From the NCBI GenBank assembly GCA_040289295.1, contig PSLA01000019.1, forward strand, positions 1 to 43,941: DNA of 43,941 bases, in the 5' to 3' direction. This document shows positions 1 to 7,094 of the stretch, piece by piece. Position 1 is the first letter of the stretch. The number at the start of each line of letters is the position of its first letter. This DNA is from J051 sp040289295 (GTDB lineage Bacteria; Armatimonadota; Fimbriimonadia; Fimbriimonadales; ATM1). A program made the position numbers and the translations under genes. The notes beneath the pieces were generated by a model. It ran no database searches and was not told the origin of the DNA. It saw only the letters and a program-made list of their open reading frames with translations.

Positions 1-3
1 TGA

Positions 4-333
4 GAGATCGAGCGCGGCATGGTCATCGCCAAGCCCGGCTCGATCAAGCCACATACGAAGTTCGAAGCCGAGGTTTACGTCCTGAGCAAGGAAGAGGGCG
101 GGCGGCACACGCCGTTCGTCTCGGGTTATCGCCCGCAGTTCTACTTCCGGACGACGGACGTGACGGGCACGCTGCAGTTGCCTGAAGGTGTCGAGATGGT
201 CATGCCCGGCGACAACATCACGATGAGCGTGGAGTTGATCGCCCCGATCGCCATGGAGCAAGGCTCGAAGTTCGCCATCCGCGAAGGGGGTCGAACAGTC
301 GGCGCTGGCTCGATTACGAAGGTGTTCGACTAA
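4..333 (+). CDS. tuf: Elongation factor Tu, C-terminal part (5' end outside window)
   Basis: About 109 codons of the C-terminal domains of EF-Tu, the GTPase that delivers aminoacyl-tRNA to the ribosome. The frame reads EIERGMVIAKPGSIKPHT and then the EF-Tu domain III signatures GYRPQFYFRTTDVTG and REGGRTVGAG, ending in KVFD and a TAA. The ATG at position 19 is an internal methionine of the conserved ERGMV motif and not a start. Positions 1-3 read TGA in the same frame; no stop occurs there in EF-Tu, so this is probably a contig-edge error. A tuf gene directly before rpsJ is the classic str-S10 junction, so rpsL, rpsG and the main fusA may lie just upstream, though this cannot be seen. Confidence 0.93.
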   Translation, partial: EIERGMVIAKPGSIKPHTKFEAEVYVLSKEEGGRHTPFVSGYRPQFYFRTTDVTGTLQLPEGVEMVMPGDNITMSVELIAPIAMEQGSKFAIREGGRTVGAGSITKVFD

Positions 334-345
334 TGAAGCGAAACG

Positions 346-380
346 GTCGGCGATTCGCAACAGCGAATCGCCGACTTCCT
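346..380 (+). terminator. Perfect 13-bp hairpin between tuf and rpsJ (terminator or attenuator)
   Basis: Positions 346-358 and 363-375 are perfect inverted complements (13 bp) enclosing a 4-nt loop (359-362), followed by a short pyrimidine stretch TTCCTC. It begins 13 nt after the tuf stop codon and ends 19 nt before the rpsJ start. The T-run is weak for a strong intrinsic terminator. Partial termination, attenuation or an RNA-processing site separating the str part from the S10 part are all possible. Confidence 0.7.
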
Positions 381-394
381 CGACGGAGTCAAGG

Positions 395-703
395 ATGAGA
401 GCAGACAAGGTACGGATCAAACTCAAAGCGTACGATCATCGCTCGATTGACCAATCGGCGGAGAAGATCGTTGAGACCGCCCGCGGTACAGGTGCCCGCG
501 TAAGCGGCCCCGTTCCCCTGCCGACGAACGTGCGGCGGTTCTGTACGATCAAGGGGCCGCACATCGACAAGGAGGCTATGGATCACTGGGAGATTCGCAC
601 CCACAAACGGCTCATCGACATCCTCGACCCAACGAACAAGACGATTGACGCGCTGATGCGGTTGGAACTGCCGAGCGGCGTGGACATCGAGATCAAACTT
701 TAG
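395..703 (+). CDS. rpsJ: 30S ribosomal protein S10
   Basis: The 102-aa product matches S10 along its whole length (RIKLKAYDHRSID near the N-terminus, GPVPLPT, KGPHIDKE, and HKRLIDILDP near the C-terminus). S10 sits in the 30S head and in other bacteria also acts with NusB in antitermination. The ATG at 395 has a purine-rich GGAGTCAAGG stretch upstream. It is the first gene after the tuf hairpin and is followed by an unusually long 129-nt spacer before rplC. Confidence 0.97.
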   Translation: MRADKVRIKLKAYDHRSIDQSAEKIVETARGTGARVSGPVPLPTNVRRFCTIKGPHIDKEAMDHWEIRTHKRLIDILDPTNKTIDALMRLELPSGVDIEIKL

Positions 704-832
704 GATGGAGGTTGCGGAAAGGGAGACAGAACCCAATCGGACCGAGCCTCGTGGAGCGTACGAGCGACCCGAACAACGGGCAACGCGAAGAACACCGTTC
801 GCACAAACCGATGAGGCGAAGGAGTGATAGGA
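704..832 (+). other. 129-nt spacer between rpsJ and rplC
   Basis: No gene is evident. In a cluster where most neighbours overlap or lie within 20 nt, this spacer is long. It contains a 5-bp stem (748-752 with 760-764, 7-nt loop), the short palindrome TCGGACCGA and a possible GAAC/GTTC hairpin nearer rplC. It ends in the AAGGAG Shine-Dalgarno at 819-824 that defines the rplC start. A regulatory leader is possible but not demonstrated. Confidence 0.35.
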
Positions 833-1462
833 ATGGAACCGGGATTGCTGGGTAAGAAAGTTGGAATGACGCACCTCTTCTCTGATGAGGGGAAGATGGT
901 GCCGGTAACGATCCTTGAAGCGGGGCCGGTCGTCGTCACACAAATCAAGACGGAAGAGACCGACGGCTACAACGCCGTTCAGATTGGGTTCGGCGAGGTC
1001 AAGCCGCGGAAGTTGACGTTCCCCGAGATTGGCCACCTTAAGAAGGCAGGAGTCGGGCCGGTGCGAGTGCTGCGCGAGTTCCGGGTGAGCGACCCGTCCG
1101 CGTACCAGGTGGGGCAAATCATCGGTGTGGACATTTTCACCGAAGGCGAGCATGTCGCAGTGACCGGAACCAGCAAAGGGCGAGGCTTCGCCGGTGTCGT
1201 GAAGCGCCACCACTTTTCAGGGCAGGACCAAACGCACGGCTACATGACTCACCGCCGCCCCCTGTCCAGCGGCGCGACCGGGCCAGCGCGCGTGTTCAAG
1301 GGCAAGCGCGGCCCCGGGCATATGGGCCACGAGCGGGTTACACAGAAAGGTTTGAAGGTTGTGCAAGTGGATCGTGAGCGCAACCTTCTTCTTGTGAGCG
1401 GAAGCGTGCCGGGCGCAAGCGGCGGTCTGGTGCAGATTGTCAAAGTCGGAGGCAGCCAGTGA
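833..1462 (+). CDS. rplC: 50S ribosomal protein L3
   Basis: The 209-aa product carries L3 signatures: GLLGKKVGMT at the N-terminus, GTSKGRGFAGVVKRH in the middle and RVFKGKRGPGHMGHERVT in the extension that reaches the peptidyl-transferase centre. The ATG at 833 is preferred because AAGGAG lies at 819-824 with 8-nt spacing; a GTG at 824 would add three residues and destroy that site. The usual loop PGSIGQ before the extension reads PLSSGAT here, one residue shorter than the common form. The stop overlaps the rplD start as TGATG, implying translational coupling. Confidence 0.96.
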   Translation: MEPGLLGKKVGMTHLFSDEGKMVPVTILEAGPVVVTQIKTEETDGYNAVQIGFGEVKPRKLTFPEIGHLKKAGVGPVRVLREFRVSDPSAYQVGQIIGVDIFTEGEHVAVTGTSKGRGFAGVVKRHHFSGQDQTHGYMTHRRPLSSGATGPARVFKGKRGPGHMGHERVTQKGLKVVQVDRERNLLLVSGSVPGASGGLVQIVKVGGSQ

Positions 1463-2142
1463 TGGAGATTCAGGTCGTAGACGCATCGGGCAAGAAAAAG
1501 GGCACGCACAAATTGAGCGAGGCGCTCACGGAGGTGCGCGTGCTTGCCCCCGTGCTGCACCGCGCCGTAGTTGCCGAGCAGGCAAACAAGCGGCAAGGAA
1601 CCCAAAGCACAAAATCTCGTGCCGAAGTGCGAGGCGGTGGGCGAAAGCCGTATCGCCAGAAGAAGACCGGACGTGCCCGACAGGGTTCGGTCCGCGCTCC
1701 GCAGTACACTCACGGCGGCGTAACCCACGCGCCGAAGCCTCGCCCGTATGATCAAAAGGTCAATCGCAAGGAGCGGCGGCTGGCAATTCTCGGCGCACTG
1801 AAGTCTCGCTTCGAGTCGGGAGACGTCATCGTCGTGGACTCCATCTCGTTCGATGCGCCGAAGACGAAGCAAGCGGTGCAGTTGCTCGACAGCGTCGGCG
1901 CAACCGCTCGCCGGGTTCTCGTCGTTGTTCCTGAAGTGCAAGAGGCGGTTGTACGTTCGTTTCGGAACTTGCGCAATGACCCGAGGCGACGCGTCGAGGT
2001 TCGCACCGCTCCCGCCTCGGTTAGCCGCGGAGACGAGCGAGTTAGAACGCAGTCGTTCAGCGCCCGGGATGTGCTTGTGGCGCACAAGATTGTCATCACG
2101 CAAGAGGCGCTAAAGCGGATTGAGGAGGTTTGGTCGCGATGA
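1462..2142 (+). CDS. rplD: 50S ribosomal protein L4
   Basis: The 226-aa product matches L4. It has the basic loop KSRAEVRGGGRKPYRQKKTGRARQG that extends into the exit tunnel (quoted in part: RGGGRKPYRQKKTG), then PYDQKVNRKERRLA and a C-terminal globular half. GGAGG at 1448-1452 is a good ribosome binding site for the ATG at 1462, which shares one base with the rplC stop. In E. coli, L4 represses its own operon; whether it does so here cannot be seen. The C-terminus overlaps rplW by an ATGA junction. Confidence 0.96.
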   Translation: MEIQVVDASGKKKGTHKLSEALTEVRVLAPVLHRAVVAEQANKRQGTQSTKSRAEVRGGGRKPYRQKKTGRARQGSVRAPQYTHGGVTHAPKPRPYDQKVNRKERRLAILGALKSRFESGDVIVVDSISFDAPKTKQAVQLLDSVGATARRVLVVVPEVQEAVVRSFRNLRNDPRRRVEVRTAPASVSRGDERVRTQSFSARDVLVAHKIVITQEALKRIEEVWSR

Positions 2143-2453
2143 AGACACCCGAACAGATCGTGCTGTCGCCCGTCCTGACGGAGAAGAGCATTCGCCTTAA
2201 GGAGGACGGCCGCTACGTGTTTTTCGTTGCGAAGGATGCGAACAAGGTTGAGATCGCGCGCGCTATAGAAGCCATCTACAACCGAGGCAAGAAGAAGGCG
2301 AAAGATCGGATTAAGGTTGTGGAGGTCAACGTCATCAGCGTGAAGGGCAAGACGGTGCAGCGGAGCCGCCAGACTCGGGGCAAGCGACCCGATCGAAAGA
2401 AGGCGGTGATCACGCTCGCGCCCGGACAGATGCTGGAGGACATCGGAGCGTAA
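2139..2453 (+). CDS. rplW: 50S ribosomal protein L23
   Basis: The 104-aa product has L23 features: PVLTEKSIRL at the N-terminus, EIARAIEAIYN and VVEVNVISVKGK in the core. L23 lies at the tunnel exit and is the docking site for trigger factor and SRP. The start is the ATG at 2139 (ATGA overlap with the rplD stop), with GGAGG at 2124-2128. An upstream in-frame TTG at 2130 is less favourable. Confidence 0.95.
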   Translation: MKTPEQIVLSPVLTEKSIRLKEDGRYVFFVAKDANKVEIARAIEAIYNRGKKKAKDRIKVVEVNVISVKGKTVQRSRQTRGKRPDRKKAVITLAPGQMLEDIGA

Positions 2454-2456
2454 ACC

Positions 2457-3287
2457 ATGGCAGTACGAAAGCACAAACCGACATCGCCCGGACGGCGTTT
2501 CCTCGTCTCGTCTGACTACAGCGACTTGACGAGGCGCGAGCCCGAGAAGAGCCTGACGGTTGGGCGCAGGCGAACCGGCGGGCGGAACAACAAAGGTCGC
2601 ATCACTGCGTACCACCGCGGACCCGGCTCGAAGCGGCTGTACCGTATCATTGACTTCAAGCGGGATAAGGACGACATTCCCGCGAAGGTCGCGCACATCG
2701 AGTACGACCCGTTCCGGACGGCGCGCATTGCGTTGCTGCACTATGCCGACGGCGAGAAACGATACATCATCGCGCCAAACGACCTTAAAGTGGGCGACAC
2801 CGTGCAGTCGGGCCCGAACGCCGACATCCGAAACGGGAACTGTTTACCGCTTGGAAACATTCCGCTCGGCACCCGGGTCCACAACGTTGAGTTGCAGGTT
2901 GGGCGCGGAGGCCAGATCGCTCGCTCGGCTGGGATGGCCGCGCAGATCATGGCGAAAGAGAGCGAGTACGTTACGCTTCGCCTACCGAGCGGAGAGATGC
3001 GCATGATTCACGCCAAGTGTCGCGCGACCGTCGGCGAGGTTGGAAATGCGGAGCACGAGAACGAGTCCGCCGGCAAGGCGGGTAAGAACCGCGGGAAAGG
3101 CCGCAAGCCTCATGTGCGGGGAGTGGCGATGACGCCGCGCGACCACCCACACGGTGGCGGCGAGGCAAAGGCTGGCGTGGGCAGAAAGAAGGGCCCGGTT
3201 GACCGATGGGGCAACAAGGCGCTCGGCACCCGCACGCGACGAAACAAGAAGAACGACCGGTTTATCGTCCGAAGGAGGAAGCGCTAA
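2457..3287 (+). CDS. rplB: 50S ribosomal protein L2
   Basis: The 276-aa product is of normal L2 length, with the RNA-binding and SH3-like core (GGRNNKGRITAYHRGPGSKR, IEYDPFRTARIALLHY, PLGTRVHNVE) and the C-terminal VRGVAMTPRDHPHGGGE motif. This motif carries the conserved histidine near the peptidyl-transferase centre. L2 is a primary 23S rRNA binder needed for subunit association. It follows rplW by 3 nt and precedes rpsS by 3 nt. Confidence 0.98.
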   Translation: MAVRKHKPTSPGRRFLVSSDYSDLTRREPEKSLTVGRRRTGGRNNKGRITAYHRGPGSKRLYRIIDFKRDKDDIPAKVAHIEYDPFRTARIALLHYADGEKRYIIAPNDLKVGDTVQSGPNADIRNGNCLPLGNIPLGTRVHNVELQVGRGGQIARSAGMAAQIMAKESEYVTLRLPSGEMRMIHAKCRATVGEVGNAEHENESAGKAGKNRGKGRKPHVRGVAMTPRDHPHGGGEAKAGVGRKKGPVDRWGNKALGTRTRRNKKNDRFIVRRRKR

Positions 3288-3290
3288 CCG

Positions 3291-3578
3291 ATGGCACGAA
3301 GCATCAAGAAAGGTCCATTCGTTGACGAGCACCTTATGAAGAAGGTTCTCAAGATGAATGAGAGCGGCAAGAAGGCGATGATCAAGACCTGGTCGCGCCG
3401 CAGCACGGTCGTGCCCGAAATGATTGGACACACCATTGCCGTCCACGACGGGCGGAAGCACATCCCGGTGTTCATCACCGAGAACATGGTTGGTCATAAA
3501 CTTGGCGAGTTCGCTCCAACGCGCACCTTCCGCGGCCATGGCGGCTCGCTTGTGGACAGGAGTAGCCGCGTCAAATGA
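3291..3578 (+). CDS. rpsS: 30S ribosomal protein S19
   Basis: The 95-aa product matches S19: ARSIKKGPFVDEHL at the N-terminus, TWSRRSTVVPEMIGHTIAVHDG in the core (quoted in part: WSRRSTVVPEMIG) and FAPTRTFRGHGG near the end. S19 binds 16S rRNA in the head with S13. In most bacteria rplV follows directly. Here the TGA stop overlaps the ATG of an unrelated predicted exported protein (ATGA, 3575-3578), and rplV resumes 1.4 kb later. Confidence 0.97.
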   Translation: MARSIKKGPFVDEHLMKKVLKMNESGKKAMIKTWSRRSTVVPEMIGHTIAVHDGRKHIPVFITENMVGHKLGEFAPTRTFRGHGGSLVDRSSRVK

Positions 3579-4291
3579 TCGCTCCCATTGTCGCCGCGCT
3601 GCTGAGTCTCTCGATCGGCTCATACAGCCAAGAGCAGGAGGCGCAAGCGCCCACCAGCGTTGAGCTCACGCGAGTTTGGACGACTGGAGAGGCGCAGGAC
3701 TACATCCTTGAACTTTCGATGGAATCGGGCGCGTTCGAGGGCGAGAAGATTGAAGGCGTGGTGGAGTTCACGGTTAAAGTTTTAGAGGCGCGATCGGGCG
3801 GCGAGGCAAGCGTCCGAACGTCTGTGAAGAAGTTGACGCTCAAGTTAGGCGGACAGGAAATTCCGGATATGGAGCCGCCCGAGCCGATCGAAGCCGTATT
3901 CGGTCCAAACGGCCTGCCGAAGAATCTCGTGCTTGACAATCCTGACGACCCGCTAGGCATGGTGCTTCCGGCGCTGTTCGTCCCTGCGGTTGGGGTTAAG
4001 GTTGGCGACGAATTCAAGGTCGATTGGGCGTCCGAGGATGGGGCTATAACGCTCAAGGGAGGCGGCAAACTGACCGCAACGGGGCGCCTGTACGAGGAGC
4101 ACGTAGCCCGGTTGACGATGCAGATCAAGGCTGAAGGCAAAGATCTTCCAACCGGTGACTTTGAATTGGTCACGTACGTCAACTCCCAGACGCGAAAGTT
4201 GGTGAAGGCGGAAGGCACGCTCGTCGGCGAAGACCCGGATGCGGGGAAGATGACCGTGAAATTTGTGATACGGAAGGTGCGAGACGTATGA
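3575..4291 (+). CDS. Predicted secreted beta-rich protein inserted in the S10 operon (paralogue A)
   Basis: The product is 238 aa and I cannot place it in a named family. The first ~20 residues (MIAPIVAALLSLSIGSYS) are hydrophobic and look like a signal peptide, though without the usual positive N-terminus. The rest alternates short hydrophobic and polar runs typical of beta-sheet, with KVGDEFKVDW and a C-terminal TRKLVKAEGTL motif. It shares a colinear pattern with the next gene (GE near the N-terminus, then IP, GLP, VGD/VGK and K-x-x-AEGT), so the two look like diverged tandem duplicates. It overlaps rpsS by 4 nt and the next gene by 4 nt (ATGA at both ends), so it should be translated with the ribosomal genes. 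An envelope role is inferred from the signal-like N-terminus only. Confidence 0.85.
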   Translation: MIAPIVAALLSLSIGSYSQEQEAQAPTSVELTRVWTTGEAQDYILELSMESGAFEGEKIEGVVEFTVKVLEARSGGEASVRTSVKKLTLKLGGQEIPDMEPPEPIEAVFGPNGLPKNLVLDNPDDPLGMVLPALFVPAVGVKVGDEFKVDWASEDGAITLKGGGKLTATGRLYEEHVARLTMQIKAEGKDLPTGDFELVTYVNSQTRKLVKAEGTLVGEDPDAGKMTVKFVIRKVRDV

Positions 4292-4971
4292 TCACTACTT
4301 TGGCCGCTGCCACGCTACTCGGGATCCAGCAGCCGGTGCTGCTCAAGCGCGTCTACCGTGCGGGAGAGGAGTGGTCACGCGATGTGTCTCTTGCGCTCTC
4401 CTCGCCGATGGGCGACATTCTGGTTAGGCTGAAGATGGCGGAGAAAACGCTTGAGGCGGATGGCTCGCGCGCGACCGTGCAGATCTCGTTGAATGATGTG
4501 GTGGTGCGCATTGGCGAGAACGAGATGCCGAGCAACAGCGTCGCTCCAACCACGGTGCGGATGGACAGCCGAGGTTTTGTTTTCAATGGTCTGCCGTGGA
4601 CTGCGGGCAACAACCTGTCGTTCCTGCGTTACATCGGTGTGCTGCCCCCCGAGGCGCTGCTCGTCGGCAAAAGTGTGTCGTTCTCTTACGAGTCGAGCGA
4701 TCCGGCAGGCACGAAGCTGTCCGGCTCCGTACTGCTCGAAGAGGTGAAGGGAAAGACCGCCGTGATCGTCGTGAAGTCATCGCTCGCTCCGCCGGGGTTG
4801 GGGAAGCCGATTCAGCTCAACTACAAAGCCTGGGTGGATGCCGGTACCGGCAAGGTGAAGGAGGCGGAGGGAACGGTAACCGACGTGCCTGCGATGCAAG
4901 GCTTCGAGGTCTCGGCGATTCAGTTTGTCGTGAAGGAGTCGAAAGGCTCAGTAAAGGAAAGGAATCAGTGA
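4288..4971 (+). CDS. Predicted secreted beta-rich protein inserted in the S10 operon (paralogue B)
   Basis: The product is 227 aa and not recognised. A short hydrophobic N-terminus (MITTLAAATLLGIQQPVLL) could be a signal peptide or anchor. The body aligns by eye with the preceding protein: RVYRAGEEW versus RVWTTGEAQ, ENEMP versus GQEIP, GFVFNGLP versus PNGLP, LVGKSVSFSY versus KVGDEFKVDW, and KVKEAEGTV versus KLVKAEGTL. The start overlaps the previous stop (ATGA) and its own stop overlaps the rplV start (TGATG, 4969-4973). The pair is thus stitched into the operon with no spacer on either side. Base composition and codon use look like the neighbours, so there is no sign of recent transfer. 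Confidence 0.83.
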   Translation: MITTLAAATLLGIQQPVLLKRVYRAGEEWSRDVSLALSSPMGDILVRLKMAEKTLEADGSRATVQISLNDVVVRIGENEMPSNSVAPTTVRMDSRGFVFNGLPWTAGNNLSFLRYIGVLPPEALLVGKSVSFSYESSDPAGTKLSGSVLLEEVKGKTAVIVVKSSLAPPGLGKPIQLNYKAWVDAGTGKVKEAEGTVTDVPAMQGFEVSAIQFVVKESKGSVKERNQ

Positions 4972-5540
4972 TGGAAGTACGTGCCGTTGGAAAGCGACTT
5001 CGAGTACCGCCGCGCAAGGCGCGGTTGGTTGCAAACGAGGTGAAGGGCAAGCACGCGATAGTTGCGCTTGCTGAGCTGCGGTACCACCCGTCGAAGTGCG
5101 CACGGCTCATCCGCAAGGTGCTCCGCAGCGCGGTAGGCAATGCGGTTGAGAACCATAACCTCGAACCGGATGCCCTAATCGTGCGCAACATCCTCGTGGA
5201 CGAAGGCTGGCGCCTCAAACGGATGAGGGCTCGCGCCCAGGGCCGTGGAAACATTATCCTTAAGCGCACAAGCCATGTAACCGTGGTGCTCGAAGACGGC
5301 GAGCCGTTCCAGATGCCTCGGTCGAACGCGAAGCCGAAACCGCGCCCGAAGTTTGAATCGCCGAAACCCTCAAAGAAGAAGGCGAAAGCCGCAGACGAGA
5401 CCGCGACTGAAGAAACGCCGGCGGCGGAACCCGTAGCTGAGGCAACCGCAGAAGCGACCGCTGCCGAAGCCGAAGCGCCGGAGGCACAGACGGGCGAGGG
5501 GCCAACGGCCGAGGAAGCGCCGGAGGACAACAAGGAGTAG
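4971..5540 (+). CDS. rplV: 50S ribosomal protein L22 with long acidic C-terminal tail
   Basis: Residues 1-112 are a normal L22 (VPPRKARLVANEVKG, SAVGNAVENHNL, RMRARAQGRGN with the tunnel-facing hairpin, TSHVTVVLEDGE). The protein then continues to 189 aa: a basic Lys/Pro linker at 119-140, followed by an Ala/Glu/Pro-rich acidic tail at 141-189. L22 usually ends near 110-120 residues. The start at 4971 is fixed by conservation (MEVRAVGKRLRVPPRKAR) and by the TGATG overlap with the upstream gene. A longer in-frame reading from 4596 runs antisense to nothing real and lies within the upstream gene. Confidence 0.96.
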   Translation: MEVRAVGKRLRVPPRKARLVANEVKGKHAIVALAELRYHPSKCARLIRKVLRSAVGNAVENHNLEPDALIVRNILVDEGWRLKRMRARAQGRGNIILKRTSHVTVVLEDGEPFQMPRSNAKPKPRPKFESPKPSKKKAKAADETATEETPAAEPVAEATAEATAAEAEAPEAQTGEGPTAEEAPEDNKE

Positions 5541-5543
5541 ACA

Positions 5544-6353
5544 TTGGGTCAAAAGATCAATCCTATCGGGTTTAGAATCGGAGTGATCCGCGAACCGGAC
5601 AGCCGGTGGTTCGCGGACAAGAAGTCGTACCGCAAGTACCTGCACGTGGACTACCGCATCCGCGAGTTCATACGGAAGGAGCTGGGCAAAGGGCTCGTAA
5701 GCAAGGTGGACATTATGCGGGCGATGAACAATGTTCGTGTAACCATCTTCGCATCGCGGCCCGGGGCGGTCATCGGCCGCCAGGGCCAAGGTATCACGCA
5801 ACTCACGTGCAACTTGCAGGAGATGGTGCGCAAATTGGACCCCGAAGCGGTTGTTCACGTAGACGTGAAGGAGTGCCCGCAACCCGAACTGGATGCGCAG
5901 CTGATTGCGGACAACATCGCGCTCCAGCTGGAGCGCCGCATTAGCCACCGCAGAGCGATGCGACAAGCGATCGGCCGCCACCTGCGCAACAACGGACGCG
6001 GCATGAAGGTGGTGTGCTCCGGGCGCCTGGGCGGCGCCGAGATCGCGCGGAATGAGGCTGAAAAGGTGGGGAAGATTCCGCTGCACACGCTGCGCGCGGA
6101 CATTGACTACGGTTTGGCGGAAGCGTTCACGACGTACGGTGTTGTCGGCGTAAAGGTTTGGGTTTATCGTGGCGAGGTGCTGCGCGATCGTATCCGTCAG
6201 GGCCAGCAGGCAACCGGCTTCGAACTCGAGGGCGGCAGCGTCACAGACGGCACATTGCCGGCGCAGGACATCGCGCCCGAACCAACCCCGGAAGCGGCGG
6301 TCGAAGCCGCCGCACCCGAGAGCAAGGAGGAACCATCCGATGTTGATGCCTAA
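5544..6353 (+). CDS. rpsC: 30S ribosomal protein S3 (TTG start, acidic tail)
   Basis: The 269-aa product begins MGQKINPIGFRIG, the invariant S3 N-terminus, from a TTG codon. AAGGAG at 5532-5537 gives 6-nt spacing. The KH-domain loop GAVIGRQGQGI and the C-terminal core motifs SGRLGGAEIAR and DYGLAEAFTTYGVVGVKVWV are present. About 48 residues after the core (from roughly 221) form an Ala/Glu/Pro-rich acidic tail, echoing the tails on L22 and L16. S3 lies at the mRNA entry channel. The last 14 nt overlap rplP. Confidence 0.97.
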   Translation: MGQKINPIGFRIGVIREPDSRWFADKKSYRKYLHVDYRIREFIRKELGKGLVSKVDIMRAMNNVRVTIFASRPGAVIGRQGQGITQLTCNLQEMVRKLDPEAVVHVDVKECPQPELDAQLIADNIALQLERRISHRRAMRQAIGRHLRNNGRGMKVVCSGRLGGAEIARNEAEKVGKIPLHTLRADIDYGLAEAFTTYGVVGVKVWVYRGEVLRDRIRQGQQATGFELEGGSVTDGTLPAQDIAPEPTPEAAVEAAAPESKEEPSDVDA

Positions 6354-6885
6354 ACGAGTTAAGCATAGAAAGGTCGCCCGTGGCCGAATGAAGGGGATGG
6401 CAAAGGGCGGCACGAAGATTGACTTCGGCGACTTTGGGATTCAGGCGCTCGAGCCGGCTTGGATCACGAACCGACAGATCGAGGCTGCACGCGTTGCGAT
6501 GACGCGCTATGTGAAGAGGGGCGGCAAGGTGTGGATTCGCATCTTCCCGGACAAGCCGTTCACCAAGAAGCCCGCCGAGACGCGTATGGGCTCGGGCAAG
6601 GGTAGCCCCGAAGGATGGGTTGCGGTGGTGAAGCCTGGTCGGATCCTGTTCGAGATGGCGGGCGTGCCGGTTGATGTTGCGCGGGAGGCGATGCGGCGCG
6701 CCGGCCACAAACTGCCGATTAAGGTGAAGTTCGTCACTCGGCAAGATTTCCCTGATCATGCCGAGGTCTCGGGTCTGACCGAGTCTGCCGTTGTCGCTCA
6801 CCCGCCGAAGTTCATCAGCGAGCGCAAGGCACAACGGGACGCTTCTGAGGCGGCCGAGCCAACCGCGATGGAGGAGGCGGAATGA
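6340..6885 (+). CDS. rplP: 50S ribosomal protein L16 with C-terminal extension
   Basis: The 181-aa product starts MLMPKRVKHRK. AAGGAGG at 6324-6330 supports the ATG at 6340; a second ATG at 6346 is possible. Core signatures: FGDFGIQALEPAWITNRQIEAAR (in part: GIQALEPAWITNRQ), VWIRIFPDKPFTKKP, ETRMGSGKGSPEGWVAVVKPGR (in part: RMGSGKGSPEGWVA). L16 usually ends near residue 140; here about 40 further residues end in an acidic AAEPTAMEEAE. L16 helps form the A-site region. It overlaps rpsC by 14 nt and rpmC by 4 nt. Confidence 0.96.
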   Translation: MLMPKRVKHRKVARGRMKGMAKGGTKIDFGDFGIQALEPAWITNRQIEAARVAMTRYVKRGGKVWIRIFPDKPFTKKPAETRMGSGKGSPEGWVAVVKPGRILFEMAGVPVDVAREAMRRAGHKLPIKVKFVTRQDFPDHAEVSGLTESAVVAHPPKFISERKAQRDASEAAEPTAMEEAE

Positions 6886-7094
6886 AGGCTCTGAAGACGC
6901 GAGAGTTGCGAGAGAAGACCATCCGCGAACTGGAAGAGATGGTGGAAAAGGAGCGCGCCGCGTTGTACGACATTCGTCGCCGCCTGGCGCTGCGGGAGAC
7001 GCAGGACACGTCGGCGGTGAAGGCGACGCGCCACAACATCGCACGCATCCTTACCGTACTGACCGAGAAGAAGCGAGAGGAATCGAAGAAATGA
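6882..7094 (+). CDS. rpmC: 50S ribosomal protein L29
   Basis: The 70-aa product has the L29 pattern: LKTRELREKTIRELEEMVEKE at the N-terminus (in part: ELREKTIRELEEM), a helix turn, then VKATRHNIARILTVLTEK. L29 packs beside L23 at the tunnel exit. It overlaps rplP (ATGA) and rpsQ (ATGA), so all three are probably translationally coupled. Confidence 0.93.
   Translation: MKALKTRELREKTIRELEEMVEKERAALYDIRRRLALRETQDTSAVKATRHNIARILTVLTEKKREESKK

Noticed and set aside
824..832. GTG 824 as the rplC start
   Set aside because: It would lie on the AAGGAG ribosome binding site that serves ATG 833.
3575..4971. Idea that the S10 insertion is a recent mobile or foreign element
   Set aside because: No transposase, inverted repeats or composition shift, and all junctions are tight coding overlaps. 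This points to a settled operon arrangement.
5370..6413. 347-aa minus-strand open frame opposite rplV and rpsC
   Set aside because: Antisense shadow; composition is the complement of the acidic tails and S3 core.
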